Part shown: positions 8,228 to 15,075 of the stretch, piece after piece
Position numbering within the stretch: the first letter of the stretch is position 1
Layout: every line of letters starts with the position of its first letter
NCBI GenBank assembly: GCA_039811865.1
Contig: JBDHZK010000031.1
Coordinates: 1 to 21,637, forward strand
Reading direction: 5' to 3'
Length of the DNA: 21,637 nt
From: JBDHZK01 sp039811865
GTDB lineage: Bacteria; Actinomycetota; Actinomycetes; Propionibacteriales; Propionibacteriaceae
Notes under the pieces: model-generated
Databases searched by the model: none
What the model saw: only the letters and a program-made list of their open reading frames with translations
Told to the model about the DNA's origin: nothing
Made by a program: the position numbers and the translations under genes

Positions 8228-8665
8228 TCAGGGTAGCGGCGCCGACCAAGGTTGGTAGCAGTCGTAGGTCTCGTGCGCCACGATGCGGCCGTCGCGGACC
8301 GTGAGCCACGATGCGACTTGCGCCGTCAACTCCTGCCCCGCTCGAAACGGCCCGGCGTCGATGCCGATGGTGGCTCGCCAGATGGCTCGGACGGCCGCCC
8401 GTTCTCCGTTTACGACGATCTCGCGCACGTCGAAGCTCTGGGCGCGGAGTAGTGCCTTCCCCGCGGCGAAGCCGGCGAGAGTGGCGTCCTTGTCGCGTAC
8501 CGCGCCGTTGGGTGAGATCGGGTTGGGATGCTCCGTGATCAGGACGTCGGCGGCAAGGAGCGCCTCCAGGTCGGCCGCCGTCGAGCCCAGGTCGGAAACC
8601 ACCGCGTAGTAGCGCCGGACAACGGCCTCGAGGTCCGCCGCGTCGTCGCTGTTCGTCGTTGTCAC
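8228..8665 (-). CDS. NTF2-like / SnoaL-like family protein
   Basis: The 145-residue cone-fold protein has the usual pattern: an N-terminal helix (DLEAVVRRYYAVVSDL), ITEHPNPISPNG, then strands with FDVREIVVNGERAAVRAIW, ASWLTVRDGRIVAHETYDCYQPW. Members act as small-molecule isomerases/hydrolases or non-catalytic binding modules; the substrate cannot be read here. The GTG start overlaps the deoD stop as GTGA (8662-8665), a translational-coupling arrangement, so it is made with DeoD. The pairing suggests a role in nucleoside or small-metabolite handling, but that is inference. Longer upstream frames in the same register merely run antiparallel or out of frame through deoD. Confidence 0.85.
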   Translation of the reverse strand: MTTTNSDDAADLEAVVRRYYAVVSDLGSTAADLEALLAADVLITEHPNPISPNGAVRDKDATLAGFAAGKALLRAQSFDVREIVVNGERAAVRAIWRATIGIDAGPFRAGQELTAQVASWLTVRDGRIVAHETYDCYQPWSAPLP

Positions 8666-9375
8666 AGCGGGTTGGCCAGCATCGCATCGAGGGCGATCTC
8701 GACCATCGCGCCGAATGACCGCTCGCGCTCCGCGGCGGTGGTCTCCTCTCCGGTGACGATGTGGTCTGAGACGGTGCAGATCGCCAACGCCGCCCGGCCG
8801 AACTTGGCGGCCAGCGTGTACAACTCGGCGGCCTCCATCTCGACGGCGACGATCCCGTAGTCGACCAGCGTCGCCGTCAACTCGGGACGAGCATGGTAGA
8901 AGCTGTCCGAGCTGAAGATCCTTCCGACCAGGTGAGGAGTTTGTGCCTGCTCGGCGGCCGCGACCGCCGCGCGCAGCAATCCGAAATCCGCGGTCGCCGG
9001 GTATTGGTAGCCGCCGAAGCGGAGTTGATTCATCGAGGAGTCGCTGGCCGCCGCCACTGCGATCACGACGTCGCGCACATTGAGACGCTCGGTCAGGGCT
9101 CCGCAAGAACCCACCCGAACCAGTTGGCGCAGGTCGTATTCGCGCAGCAGCTCGTTCACGTAGATCGAAATCGAGGGCATTCCCATCCCGGTGCCCTGAA
9201 CCGAAACCGGCTCACCCCGATAGGTGCCGGTGAAACCGAGCATGCCGCGGATCTGGCTGTAGCACCGCGCCTCTGCCAAGAAGTTCTCGGCGATCCACTT
9301 GGCGCGCAACGGGTCTCCGGGGAGCAGGATGCGGGGGGCGATCTGCCCGGGTTCGGCGGCGATGTGAGTGCTCAT
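8662..9375 (-). CDS. deoD: Purine-nucleoside phosphorylase, DeoD type
   Basis: The hexameric-type phosphorylase cleaves purine (deoxy)nucleosides with phosphate, giving free base and (deoxy)ribose-1-phosphate in the salvage pathway. The chosen ATG gives 237 residues (E. coli DeoD has 239) and begins MSTHIAAEPG, aligning with MATPHINAEMG, including the subunit-crossing His4. Motifs are LLPGDPLRAKWIAE, RGMLGFTGTY, TGMGMPSISIYVNELL, RVGSCGA, AVEMEAAELY and CTVSDHIVTGE with the catalytic Asp. An in-frame upstream start would add 17 residues that do not resemble the family. No Shine-Dalgarno is evident, and a 13-bp inverted repeat ends 8 nt before the ATG. It is translationally coupled to the following NTF2-like gene. 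Confidence 0.95.
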   Translation of the reverse strand: MSTHIAAEPGQIAPRILLPGDPLRAKWIAENFLAEARCYSQIRGMLGFTGTYRGEPVSVQGTGMGMPSISIYVNELLREYDLRQLVRVGSCGALTERLNVRDVVIAVAAASDSSMNQLRFGGYQYPATADFGLLRAAVAAAEQAQTPHLVGRIFSSDSFYHARPELTATLVDYGIVAVEMEAAELYTLAAKFGRAALAICTVSDHIVTGEETTAAERERSFGAMVEIALDAMLANPL

Positions 9376-9383
9376 AGCGACAT

Positions 9384-9422
9384 CGTCGCACCCGCGCGCC
9401 GATGGGTCACGCGGGTGCGACG
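9384..9422 (-). repeat. 13-bp perfect inverted repeat between hmp and deoD
   Basis: CGTCGCACCCGCG (9384-9396) and CGCGGGTGCGACG (9410-9422) are exact inverted repeats around 13 nt. The element begins 7 nt past the hmp stop and ends 8 nt before the deoD start, filling almost the whole gap. It could be an hmp terminator lacking a T-run, an RNA structure masking deoD initiation, or an operator covering a deoD -10 region (GACGAT, 9382-9387). Confidence 0.65.
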
Positions 9423-9429
9423 GCACAGG

Positions 9430-10638
9430 CTAGTTGGGATTCTGGGCCCACAGGTCGGGGCCGAAGACTTCGTAGCTGATTCGCTCCGGGTGCATTCCCT
9501 TCGCGATCAGGGCCAGGCGGGCCTGGCGCATGAACTCGAGGGGGCCGCACATGAAGGCGTGGCCGTTGGTCGGGATGTCGATGTCGCTCAGGTCCATGAA
9601 ACCGTCGCGGGCCGGATGGATGGTGGGCGCGGTTTCCGCGTGCTCCTCGTACCAGAACTGCCCGATCACGGCGCCCATCTGGTCGACCTGCGCCCGGATG
9701 TTGCGATACAGAGCCGTGTCCTCGTGCGACTTGTTCGCGTGCAGGAACCGGACGTCCCGATTCGGCTGGCGGTAGAACAAGTCCTCGATGATGGACGCCA
9801 TCGGCGTGATCCCGATTCCAGCGGAGACGAGGATGAGGGGGTCGTCCGAATCGCCCAGCACCATGTCCCCGGACGGCTGTGAAAGTTGGAGCCTTGTGCC
9901 CACGTGCGCATGGTCGCCGAGCCAGTTGGAGACCTGCCCATCGGGAGCCCCGTTACGCCCAGCGACCCGCTTGATCGTCACCCGAAGGGCGCGATCGCCC
10001 GGTGCGTTCGAGATCGTGTACTGGCGCGGTTGACGCTCGCCGTTGGGCAGATCGACCGCGATCGCGACGTATTGGCCCGTCTTGTGTTTGGGCAACTTGC
10101 CGTGATCGGGCCTGAGGGTGAGGGAGAAGACGTCGTCGGTCTCCTCGCTGCGCGCAATCACGGTGTAGTCGCGCCACGGGTGTTCGGGGTCGGTCTTGCC
10201 CTTGGCGTACAGACGCGCCTCTTCGGCGATCAGGGCGCAGCCGAACAGCCAGTAGACCTCGTCCCAGGCATCGGCGATCTCGGGCGTGACCGCGTCACCG
10301 AGCACCGTCCCGACGGCCTTGAGCAGGTGGTGGGCGACGATGGTGTACTCCTGCGCCTGGATGCCCAGCGAAACGTGCTTGTGCGCGATGCGGCGCATGA
10401 TCGGCCCGAAATCGGGGGCATTGGGGTCGATCAGGTTGACCGCGTAGGCGACGACAGAGGCCGCCAGCGCCTGCGGTTGTTCGCCGATCGCCTGATTGGC
10501 CTTGTTGAACACTCGGAGCAGCTCCGGGTGCGCGTCGAACATGTCGGCGTAGAAGACCTTGGTGATGTCGACGGCGTGTTCGGCGACGACGCCGGCGGTG
10601 GCCTTGACGATGGCTTCGGAGTGCGGCGAGAGCTTCAT
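9430..10638 (-). CDS. hmp: Flavohemoglobin (nitric oxide dioxygenase)
   Basis: This 402-residue cytosolic enzyme oxidises NO to nitrate using O2 and NAD(P)H. The globin domain (res 1-146) has B10 Tyr30, a distal Gln54 (NQAIGEQ) and the proximal haem His88 (RIAHKHVSL). The FAD-binding domain carries RQYTIS (205-210). The NAD domain carries GIGITPM (274-280), and the C-terminus has YEVFGP (389-394), where the Phe stacks on FAD. The start is fixed by GGAGG (complement of 10646-10650) 7 nt before the ATG; an upstream in-frame start is less likely. It is divergent from the EcsC-family gene. I see no certain NO- or nitrite-sensing operator in the 268-bp gap. Confidence 0.96.
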   Translation of the reverse strand: MKLSPHSEAIVKATAGVVAEHAVDITKVFYADMFDAHPELLRVFNKANQAIGEQPQALAASVVAYAVNLIDPNAPDFGPIMRRIAHKHVSLGIQAQEYTIVAHHLLKAVGTVLGDAVTPEIADAWDEVYWLFGCALIAEEARLYAKGKTDPEHPWRDYTVIARSEETDDVFSLTLRPDHGKLPKHKTGQYVAIAVDLPNGERQPRQYTISNAPGDRALRVTIKRVAGRNGAPDGQVSNWLGDHAHVGTRLQLSQPSGDMVLGDSDDPLILVSAGIGITPMASIIEDLFYRQPNRDVRFLHANKSHEDTALYRNIRAQVDQMGAVIGQFWYEEHAETAPTIHPARDGFMDLSDIDIPTNGHAFMCGPLEFMRQARLALIAKGMHPERISYEVFGPDLWAQNPN

Positions 10639-10853
10639 TGTTCTACCTCCAGGGACGAACGTGATCCGGGCACTGTAGGACTTCACCGCCGCCCAGTTGA
10701 GCGGGTCTACGCACCTGGGGGGCGGTCAACCCCGACCGCGACGGTCCCGGTGCGAGCGGCCCGCCAAGCCGAGCGGGGGCAATGCGTCCGGGCCGCCTCG
10801 ACGGGCTCCGCCGGGCGCACTCACCCCAATGGAGGGGATTCTCGGCGGGGCTC

Positions 10854-10880
10854 TTGACGCGCTGGCTCACTACCTAGACT
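10854..10880 (+). promoter_or_regulatory. Promoter of the EcsC-family gene
   Basis: TTGACG (10854-10859, 5 of 6 to consensus) and TAGACT (10875-10880, 4 of 6) are separated by 15 nt, slightly short. Transcription near 10887 would give a leader of about 20 nt containing GAGGAGG (10894-10900), 6 nt before the ATG. Confidence 0.6.
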
Positions 10881-10906
10881 TGCGGCACTCGACGAGGAGG
10901 TGCCCG

Positions 10907-11608
10907 ATGGGGCTCATGGACCTGTTTCGATCCGGACGAGTGGAGACTACCCGCGCGGCCTTGGAGGAGGCGCGCGATCCGGGGACGGCTTCCGGCGCGG
11001 TCGACCGGTTGGTGACCACGCTGCTCGATATCGGCATCGACGGAAAAGGCCCGTTCAAATCGGCGGCCACCGTGGCGCGACGGGCCAGATCCAGGTCGGG
11101 AAGCTCGGAGGCGGCAATCGACCGGGTCGCTCGTAAACACGTGGCCGGTGGCGCCTTGGGCGGGTTCGCCACCGGGTTTGGTGGCTTTTTCACGATGGTC
11201 GTCGCGCTTCCACTCAACGTGTTGGAGTTCTACCTGCAGGCGACTCGGATGGTCGCCGCCACCGCCGAGCTGCGCGGCTACGACCTGAACCGTCCCGAGG
11301 TGCGCAGCGCCACCCTGCTCACCCTCGCCGGAGAAGACGCCGGGGCCGTCCTGGCGAAGGCCGGTTTGGGCACGGTCACCGGCGGCACTGTCACCGGCCT
11401 GCTGCGGCAGGTACTGCCGAAGTCCGGCCTGATGCTGCTCAACAAGGCGGTCGGGTTCCGCCTCCTCAAGACTGCGGGTGGCCAGCTACTGGCGCGGCTG
11501 GGTCGCGCCGTCCCGGTGGTTGGCGGCTTCCTCGGGGCCGCCTTGGACGCCTACCTGATGCATCGCATCGGGCAAGCCGCCAAGCGCGAGTTCCCAAAGG
11601 TGGATTGA
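10907..11608 (+). CDS. EcsC-family protein
   Basis: This encodes 233 residues. The ATG is chosen for its strong GAGGAGG site; the frame stays open upstream but without one. It matches the EcsC family pattern: a Gly-rich hydrophobic segment (GGALGGFATGFGGFF), then LPLNVLEFYLQATRMVAATAELRGYD. Later come a second helix set (LLNKAVGFRLLKTAGGQLLARLGRAVPVVGG in overlapping pieces) and FLGAALDAYLMHRIGQAAKREFP near the C-terminus. EcsC proteins are associated with membranes and named after a B. subtilis ABC-transporter operon, but their function is unknown. Here no transporter gene is adjacent, so it acts independently of an ecsAB-type operon. It converges on the sirtuin gene with 37 bp between stops. 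Confidence 0.8.
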   Translation: MGLMDLFRSGRVETTRAALEEARDPGTASGAVDRLVTTLLDIGIDGKGPFKSAATVARRARSRSGSSEAAIDRVARKHVAGGALGGFATGFGGFFTMVVALPLNVLEFYLQATRMVAATAELRGYDLNRPEVRSATLLTLAGEDAGAVLAKAGLGTVTGGTVTGLLRQVLPKSGLMLLNKAVGFRLLKTAGGQLLARLGRAVPVVGGFLGAALDAYLMHRIGQAAKREFPKVD

Positions 11609-11645
11609 CGCAGGGCAGTCCTTCTGGTCCCGGGGCGAATCGGGG

Positions 11646-12359
11646 TCAGTCACGCTCGTACCGCCCGAGGATCTCGCGCAACCCGGCGCGAAGGACGGCG
11701 TCGGCACGCTGATCCTGAGCGGTCGCCGACTTGTTGATCAAAACGAGTTGGTGCCCGCGGTAGTGACGCAACAGCCCCGCGGCGGGGTAGACGTTCAGGG
11801 ACGTCCCGCCCACGATCAGAGTCCGGGCCGAAGCGATCGCGGCGATGGCGGCGTCGACGACGTTCGGGTCGAGGGCCTCCTCGTAGAGCACCACATCCGG
11901 GCGGACCATGCCCCCGCACGCACATCTAGGGACGCCGGTCGAGGCCAGCACGAAGGCCACCGGATACTCGGCACCGCATGCTACGCAGTAGTTGCGGTGC
12001 AGGCTGCCATGAAGTTCGTGCACGACTTTCGAGCCGGCGCACTGGTGCAGGCCGTCGATGTTCTGGGTGACCACGGCGTCCACGAGCCCGTCGGCTTCCA
12101 GGCGGGCCAGGGCTCGATGCGTGGAGTTGGGCCTGGCGTCGGGGTGAATCAGCTTGTCGCGATGGAAGTCGAAGAACAGCTGTGGCTTCTCGACCAGGCA
12201 GGTGTGGCTGAGCAGATACTCCGGCGGCAGGCCGCCATGCGCGGTCGCATAAAGCCCTGCGGCCGAGCGGAAGTCGGGAATGCCGCTGTCGGTGGAAACC
12301 CCCGCGCCGCCGAAGAACACGACGCCGCCTTCGGCCACCAACTCGTCCAGGTCGAACAT
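11646..12359 (-). CDS. Sir2-family NAD-dependent protein deacylase
   Basis: The 237-residue sirtuin removes acyl groups from protein lysines using NAD+. Motifs are FFGGAGVSTDSGIPDFR (res 15-31), TQNIDGLH (98-105), catalytic His117 in ELHGS, and GTSLNVYPA (185-193). Zn ligands are C125/C128 and C146/C148; the second pair is the compact CxCGG form, followed by RPDVVLYEE. ATG 12359 is preferred. A CATGAT hexamer lies 6 nt upstream, fitting a leaderless start. GGAGA is also there but too close to act as a normal ribosome-binding site. A GTG at 12377 would add six residues and has no site. It is divergent from the VOC gene. Confidence 0.94.
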   Translation of the reverse strand: MFDLDELVAEGGVVFFGGAGVSTDSGIPDFRSAAGLYATAHGGLPPEYLLSHTCLVEKPQLFFDFHRDKLIHPDARPNSTHRALARLEADGLVDAVVTQNIDGLHQCAGSKVVHELHGSLHRNYCVACGAEYPVAFVLASTGVPRCACGGMVRPDVVLYEEALDPNVVDAAIAAIASARTLIVGGTSLNVYPAAGLLRHYRGHQLVLINKSATAQDQRADAVLRAGLREILGRYERD

Positions 12360-12365
12360 TCTCCG

Positions 12366-12371
12366 ATCATG
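12366..12371 (-). promoter_or_regulatory. Candidate -10 box of the sirtuin gene
   Basis: CATGAT on the minus strand matches 4 of 6 positions of the -10 consensus and ends 6 nt before ATG 12359. No good -35 is seen. Confidence 0.4.
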
Positions 12372-12470
12372 CTCCACGGCCCGCGACCAGTGTGGCTTCG
12401 CGCACCCGGCGAGTCATGCCCCCGGGCACGCGCTCACCCCAGCGCCCGAGGAACTGTCGGAGGTGGCGCC

Positions 12471-12476
12471 TAGCGT
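12471..12476 (+). promoter_or_regulatory. Candidate -10 box of the VOC gene
   Basis: TAGCGT is followed by 7 nt and then the ATG at 12484, so transcription would begin at or next to the start codon. The nearest GGAGG-like sequence is about 20 nt upstream, too far to be a ribosome-binding site for this ATG. Confidence 0.5.
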
Positions 12477-12483
12477 TTCCGGC

Positions 12484-12819
12484 ATGGATCGCATCACGAT
12501 GGTCGAGTTCCCCACGACAAGCGCGGAGGAGTCCGCCCGCTTCTTCAACCACGCCTTCGCCTGGCCGGGCACGAACTACGGTCCGGACTACGTCGACGTC
12601 GGTGCGCCACCGATTCCGCTCGGCTTCCAGGCCGACCTCGTGGACGCCCCTGCCTCCCCGCTGGTGGTGATCGAGGTCGCGGACCTGGACGATGGGCGCT
12701 CGCGGGTGGAACGAGCCGGGGGAGTGGTCACGGTGGAGCCGTTCGACTTTCCCGGGGGACGACGGCTCCACTTCCGCGAGCCGGGCGGCAACGAGATCGC
12801 GATCTGGGTGCGTCGCTAG
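12484..12819 (+). CDS. VOC-superfamily (glyoxalase/bleomycin-resistance-like) protein
   Basis: The 111-residue protein has the two beta-alpha-beta-beta-beta halves of the vicinal oxygen chelate fold: MVEFPTTSAEESARFFNHAFAW at the N-terminus and VIEVADLDDGRSRVERAGG, then FDFPGGRRLHFREPGGNEIAIWV. The last motif is the typical second-half signature with the metal-position Glu. It is a single-domain member and would act as a dimer if enzymatic. The substrate is unknown. The putative start is leaderless. It is divergent from the sirtuin gene across 124 bp. Confidence 0.88.
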   Translation: MDRITMVEFPTTSAEESARFFNHAFAWPGTNYGPDYVDVGAPPIPLGFQADLVDAPASPLVVIEVADLDDGRSRVERAGGVVTVEPFDFPGGRRLHFREPGGNEIAIWVRR

Positions 12820-12833
12820 ATGGCGTCGCCCGC

Positions 12834-12854
12834 CAGGGCGCGGATCGCGCCCTG
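12834..12854. terminator. Hairpin after the VOC gene
   Basis: CAGGGCGCG (12834-12842) and CGCGCCCTG (12846-12854) form a perfect 9-bp stem with a 3-nt loop, 15 nt after the VOC stop. A second small palindrome, GCGCCGA/TCGGCGC (12865-12879), follows. Neither has a T-run. Together they are a plausible T-less terminator. Confidence 0.55.
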
Positions 12855-13010
12855 AGGATCCGAAGCGCCGATTCGGCGCGACGGCCGTCCGCGACTGGGA
12901 GTGGCTGGGGTGAGCGAGGTGTGCGGTCTAGCACGAGCTCGCGAACCTCCGAGGGACGTCCGATTTTCGAAACATGGTCGTTGCCTAAACCAGACCGCCT
13001 GTGCCATCGT

Positions 13011-13029
13011 TTAGGTAAGGCTTACCTAA
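13011..13029 (+). promoter_or_regulatory. DtxR/IdeR-type iron box upstream of efeU
   Basis: TTAGGTAAGGCTTACCTAA is a 19-bp palindrome (symmetrical except the central base) matching 17 of 19 positions of the known DtxR/IdeR consensus; the two differences are symmetrical. It overlaps the start of the efeU Shine-Dalgarno (AAGGAGG, 13028-13034), so a bound iron-loaded repressor would block transcription. A weak promoter, TTGCCT (12981-12986) and CATCGT (13005-13010) with 18-nt spacing, abuts it. Confidence 0.88.
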
Positions 13030-13042
13030 GGAGGCGGCGGGG

Positions 13043-13912
13043 ATGCTCGGCAACCTGCTCATCGGGCTGCGCGAGGGACTGGAGGCGTCCCTGGTCGTCA
13101 GCATCCTGGTCGCGTACCTGGTGAAGACGGATCGGCGCCACCTGCTGCCCCAGATCTGGCTCGGCGTCGGGACCGCGATCGCGATCTCGTTCGGTTTCGG
13201 GGCCGCCCTCACGTTCGGTCCCAAGGGGCTCACGTTCGAAGCTCAGGAACTGATCGGCGGGGCCCTCAGCATCGTCGCCGTCGGGTTCGTCACCTGGATG
13301 ATCTTCTGGATGGCAAAGGCGGCTCGCGGCCTTTCGGGCGAGTTGCGCGGACGCCTGGACGCTGCCGAGGGCAGCAAGATCGCCGTGGCGGTGATCGCAT
13401 TGCTGGCGGTCGGCCGCGAGGGCTTGGAGACGGCTTTGTTCATCTGGGCGGCCACACAGGCGGCCGCGCAGACCTCCGGTTCGACGGTGCTGCCGCTGCT
13501 GAGCGCCATCACCGGCCTGCTGATCGCCGCCGCGATCGGCTATTGGCTATACCGCGGGGCGATCAAGATCAACCTGTCGAAGTTCTTCACCTGGACCGGG
13601 TACTTCCTGATCTTGGTCGCCGCCGGCGTTCTCGCCTACGGGGTTCACGACCTACAGGAGGCGCGGTTCCTGCCCGGCCTAGACAACCTCGCCTACGACG
13701 TCTCCGCATGGATCGCGCCGGCCGGCGTCCTGGGCACCCTGCTCAAGGGGGTTTTCAACTTCTCTCCGGCCGCAACGGTGCTTGAGGTCGTCGCCTGGTG
13801 GGCCTACGTCGTCCCCGTGGCGTGGTTCTTCCACCGCGGCGTCGCCGCCAAACCCAAGCCCGCGCCGGCGCCAACCGGCATCACTCGTCCCCTAGTAGGA
13901 GACCGTTCGTGA
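13043..13912 (+). CDS. efeU: EfeU iron permease (FTR1 family)
   Basis: The 289-residue polytopic membrane protein carries iron across the cytoplasmic membrane. Both FTR1 signature motifs are present: REGLE at res 10-14 in the first helix and REGLE at 125-129 in a later helix. About seven hydrophobic segments are visible. The length is close to E. coli EfeU (about 276). AAGGAGG lies 8 nt before the ATG. It is the first gene of efeUOB, under the iron box. The stop overlaps the efeO start as GTGA. Confidence 0.95.
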   Translation: MLGNLLIGLREGLEASLVVSILVAYLVKTDRRHLLPQIWLGVGTAIAISFGFGAALTFGPKGLTFEAQELIGGALSIVAVGFVTWMIFWMAKAARGLSGELRGRLDAAEGSKIAVAVIALLAVGREGLETALFIWAATQAAAQTSGSTVLPLLSAITGLLIAAAIGYWLYRGAIKINLSKFFTWTGYFLILVAAGVLAYGVHDLQEARFLPGLDNLAYDVSAWIAPAGVLGTLLKGVFNFSPAATVLEVVAWWAYVVPVAWFFHRGVAAKPKPAPAPTGITRPLVGDRS

Positions 13913-15075
13913 GATACCGACCCCTCGCCGCAGTGCTTGTCGCCGCGGCGGCCTTCGGCACGTCCGCGTGCACGGACAACGCCCGGACGCCATCGGCAAC
14001 CGCCGATCCCCGAAAGCTCAGCGTGAGTTCCACCGACACCGAATGCAAAGTCAGTGCCAACACCGCCCCCTCGGGGACGCTGACCTTCGCGGTCACCAAC
14101 GCCGGCGCCCAGGTGACCGAGTTCTACCTGCTCGGGTCGGACGGGCTCCGGATCGTGGCCGAGGTCGAGAACATCGGCCCCGGGCTGACCCGGGAGTTGG
14201 TGCTGAGCGCCCCGGCCGGTTCGTACTTCACCGTGTGCAAGCCGGGCATGGTCGGTGACGGGATCCGGGCACCGTTCACGGTGAGTGATTCCGGCGATCC
14301 AGTCGGCCCCAGTGTCGACGATGCGGCCTTGGTGGCCGAGGCTGAGCGGCTCTACGGCGCCTACGTTCGCGACCAGATCGGCAGCCTGGTCACCAAGACC
14401 GAGTCGTTCGTGAATCTGGTCAAGTCCGGCAAGGACGACCAGGCCCGCGCGCTGTACGCACCCGCTCGCGTCCACTGGGAGCGGGTCGAGACGGTGGCCG
14501 AGTCGTTCGGAGATCTAGATCCCCGCATGGACGCCCGCGAGGCCGACCTCGAGGCGGGGCAGAAGTTCACCGGGTGGCACCGGCTCGAAAAGGACCTGTG
14601 GCCCGCTCGGGCGCCCGGCTACCAGCCGATGACGAAGGCCGAGCGCGCGACGATCGCCGATCAGCTCCTGGCCGACACCAGGGAACTCAACAAGCGGGTC
14701 CAGACCATGAAGTTCAACGTCTCGGGCATCGCCAACGGTGCCAAGGGCCTGCTGGACGAGGTGGCCACCGGCAAGGTCACCGGCGAGGAGGAGTACTGGT
14801 CGCGGACCGACCTGTGGGACTTCCAGGCCAACGTGGACGGCGCTCGGGTCGCCTGGGAGGGACTGCGTCCGCTACTGAAGAAGAAGGACGCGGCGCTGGA
14901 CGAGACGATCGCAAACGAGTTCGCGCACCTCCAGGGGCTGCTGGACCAGCACAAAGCGGGTGACGGCTTCGTCACCTACGACAAGCTCACGCCCGCCGAG
15001 GTCAAGGCACTAGCCGACGCGGTGAACTCCCTGGGCGAGCCGTTGTCGAAGATGGCCGGTGCCGTCCTGAAATGA
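13909..15075 (+). CDS. efeO: EfeO iron-uptake lipoprotein (cupredoxin + M75 domains)
   Basis: The 388-residue protein has a lipoprotein signal: RYRPLAAVLVAAAAFGTSA then Cys21, so it should be anchored to the outer face of the membrane. Res 38-126 are the EfeO cupredoxin-like domain (TECKVSANTAPSGTLTFAV; FTVCKPGM; Cys46, Cys110). Res 138-385 are the imelysin-like M75 domain with the HxxE metal motif HRLE (224-227). It probably binds and delivers iron to EfeU. The GTG start follows TAGGAGA by 7 nt and overlaps the efeU stop; the open frame extends upstream only as a shadow of efeU. The stop overlaps the efeB start as ATGA. Confidence 0.94.
   Translation: MRYRPLAAVLVAAAAFGTSACTDNARTPSATADPRKLSVSSTDTECKVSANTAPSGTLTFAVTNAGAQVTEFYLLGSDGLRIVAEVENIGPGLTRELVLSAPAGSYFTVCKPGMVGDGIRAPFTVSDSGDPVGPSVDDAALVAEAERLYGAYVRDQIGSLVTKTESFVNLVKSGKDDQARALYAPARVHWERVETVAESFGDLDPRMDAREADLEAGQKFTGWHRLEKDLWPARAPGYQPMTKAERATIADQLLADTRELNKRVQTMKFNVSGIANGAKGLLDEVATGKVTGEEEYWSRTDLWDFQANVDGARVAWEGLRPLLKKKDAALDETIANEFAHLQGLLDQHKAGDGFVTYDKLTPAEVKALADAVNSLGEPLSKMAGAVLK

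Noticed and set aside
7110..8258. Plus-strand open frame of 382 codons opposite ppk2
   Set aside because: It is antisense to the Walker-motif region of PPK2; the apparent protein has no family signature and extends into intergenic DNA.
8228..9106. 292-residue reading of the NTF2-like frame starting inside deoD
   Set aside because: The first 147 residues are the out-of-frame reading of deoD; family similarity begins only at the GTG at 8665, which overlaps the deoD stop.
8893..9882. Plus-strand open frame of 329 codons across deoD and hmp
   Set aside because: It spans the reverse of two unrelated conserved genes, so it cannot be a single real protein without contradicting both.
13798..15075. 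425-residue version of EfeO starting within efeU
   Set aside because: The extra N-terminal part is Arg-rich out-of-frame efeU sequence; the GTG at 13909 has a Shine-Dalgarno and opens a proper lipoprotein signal.
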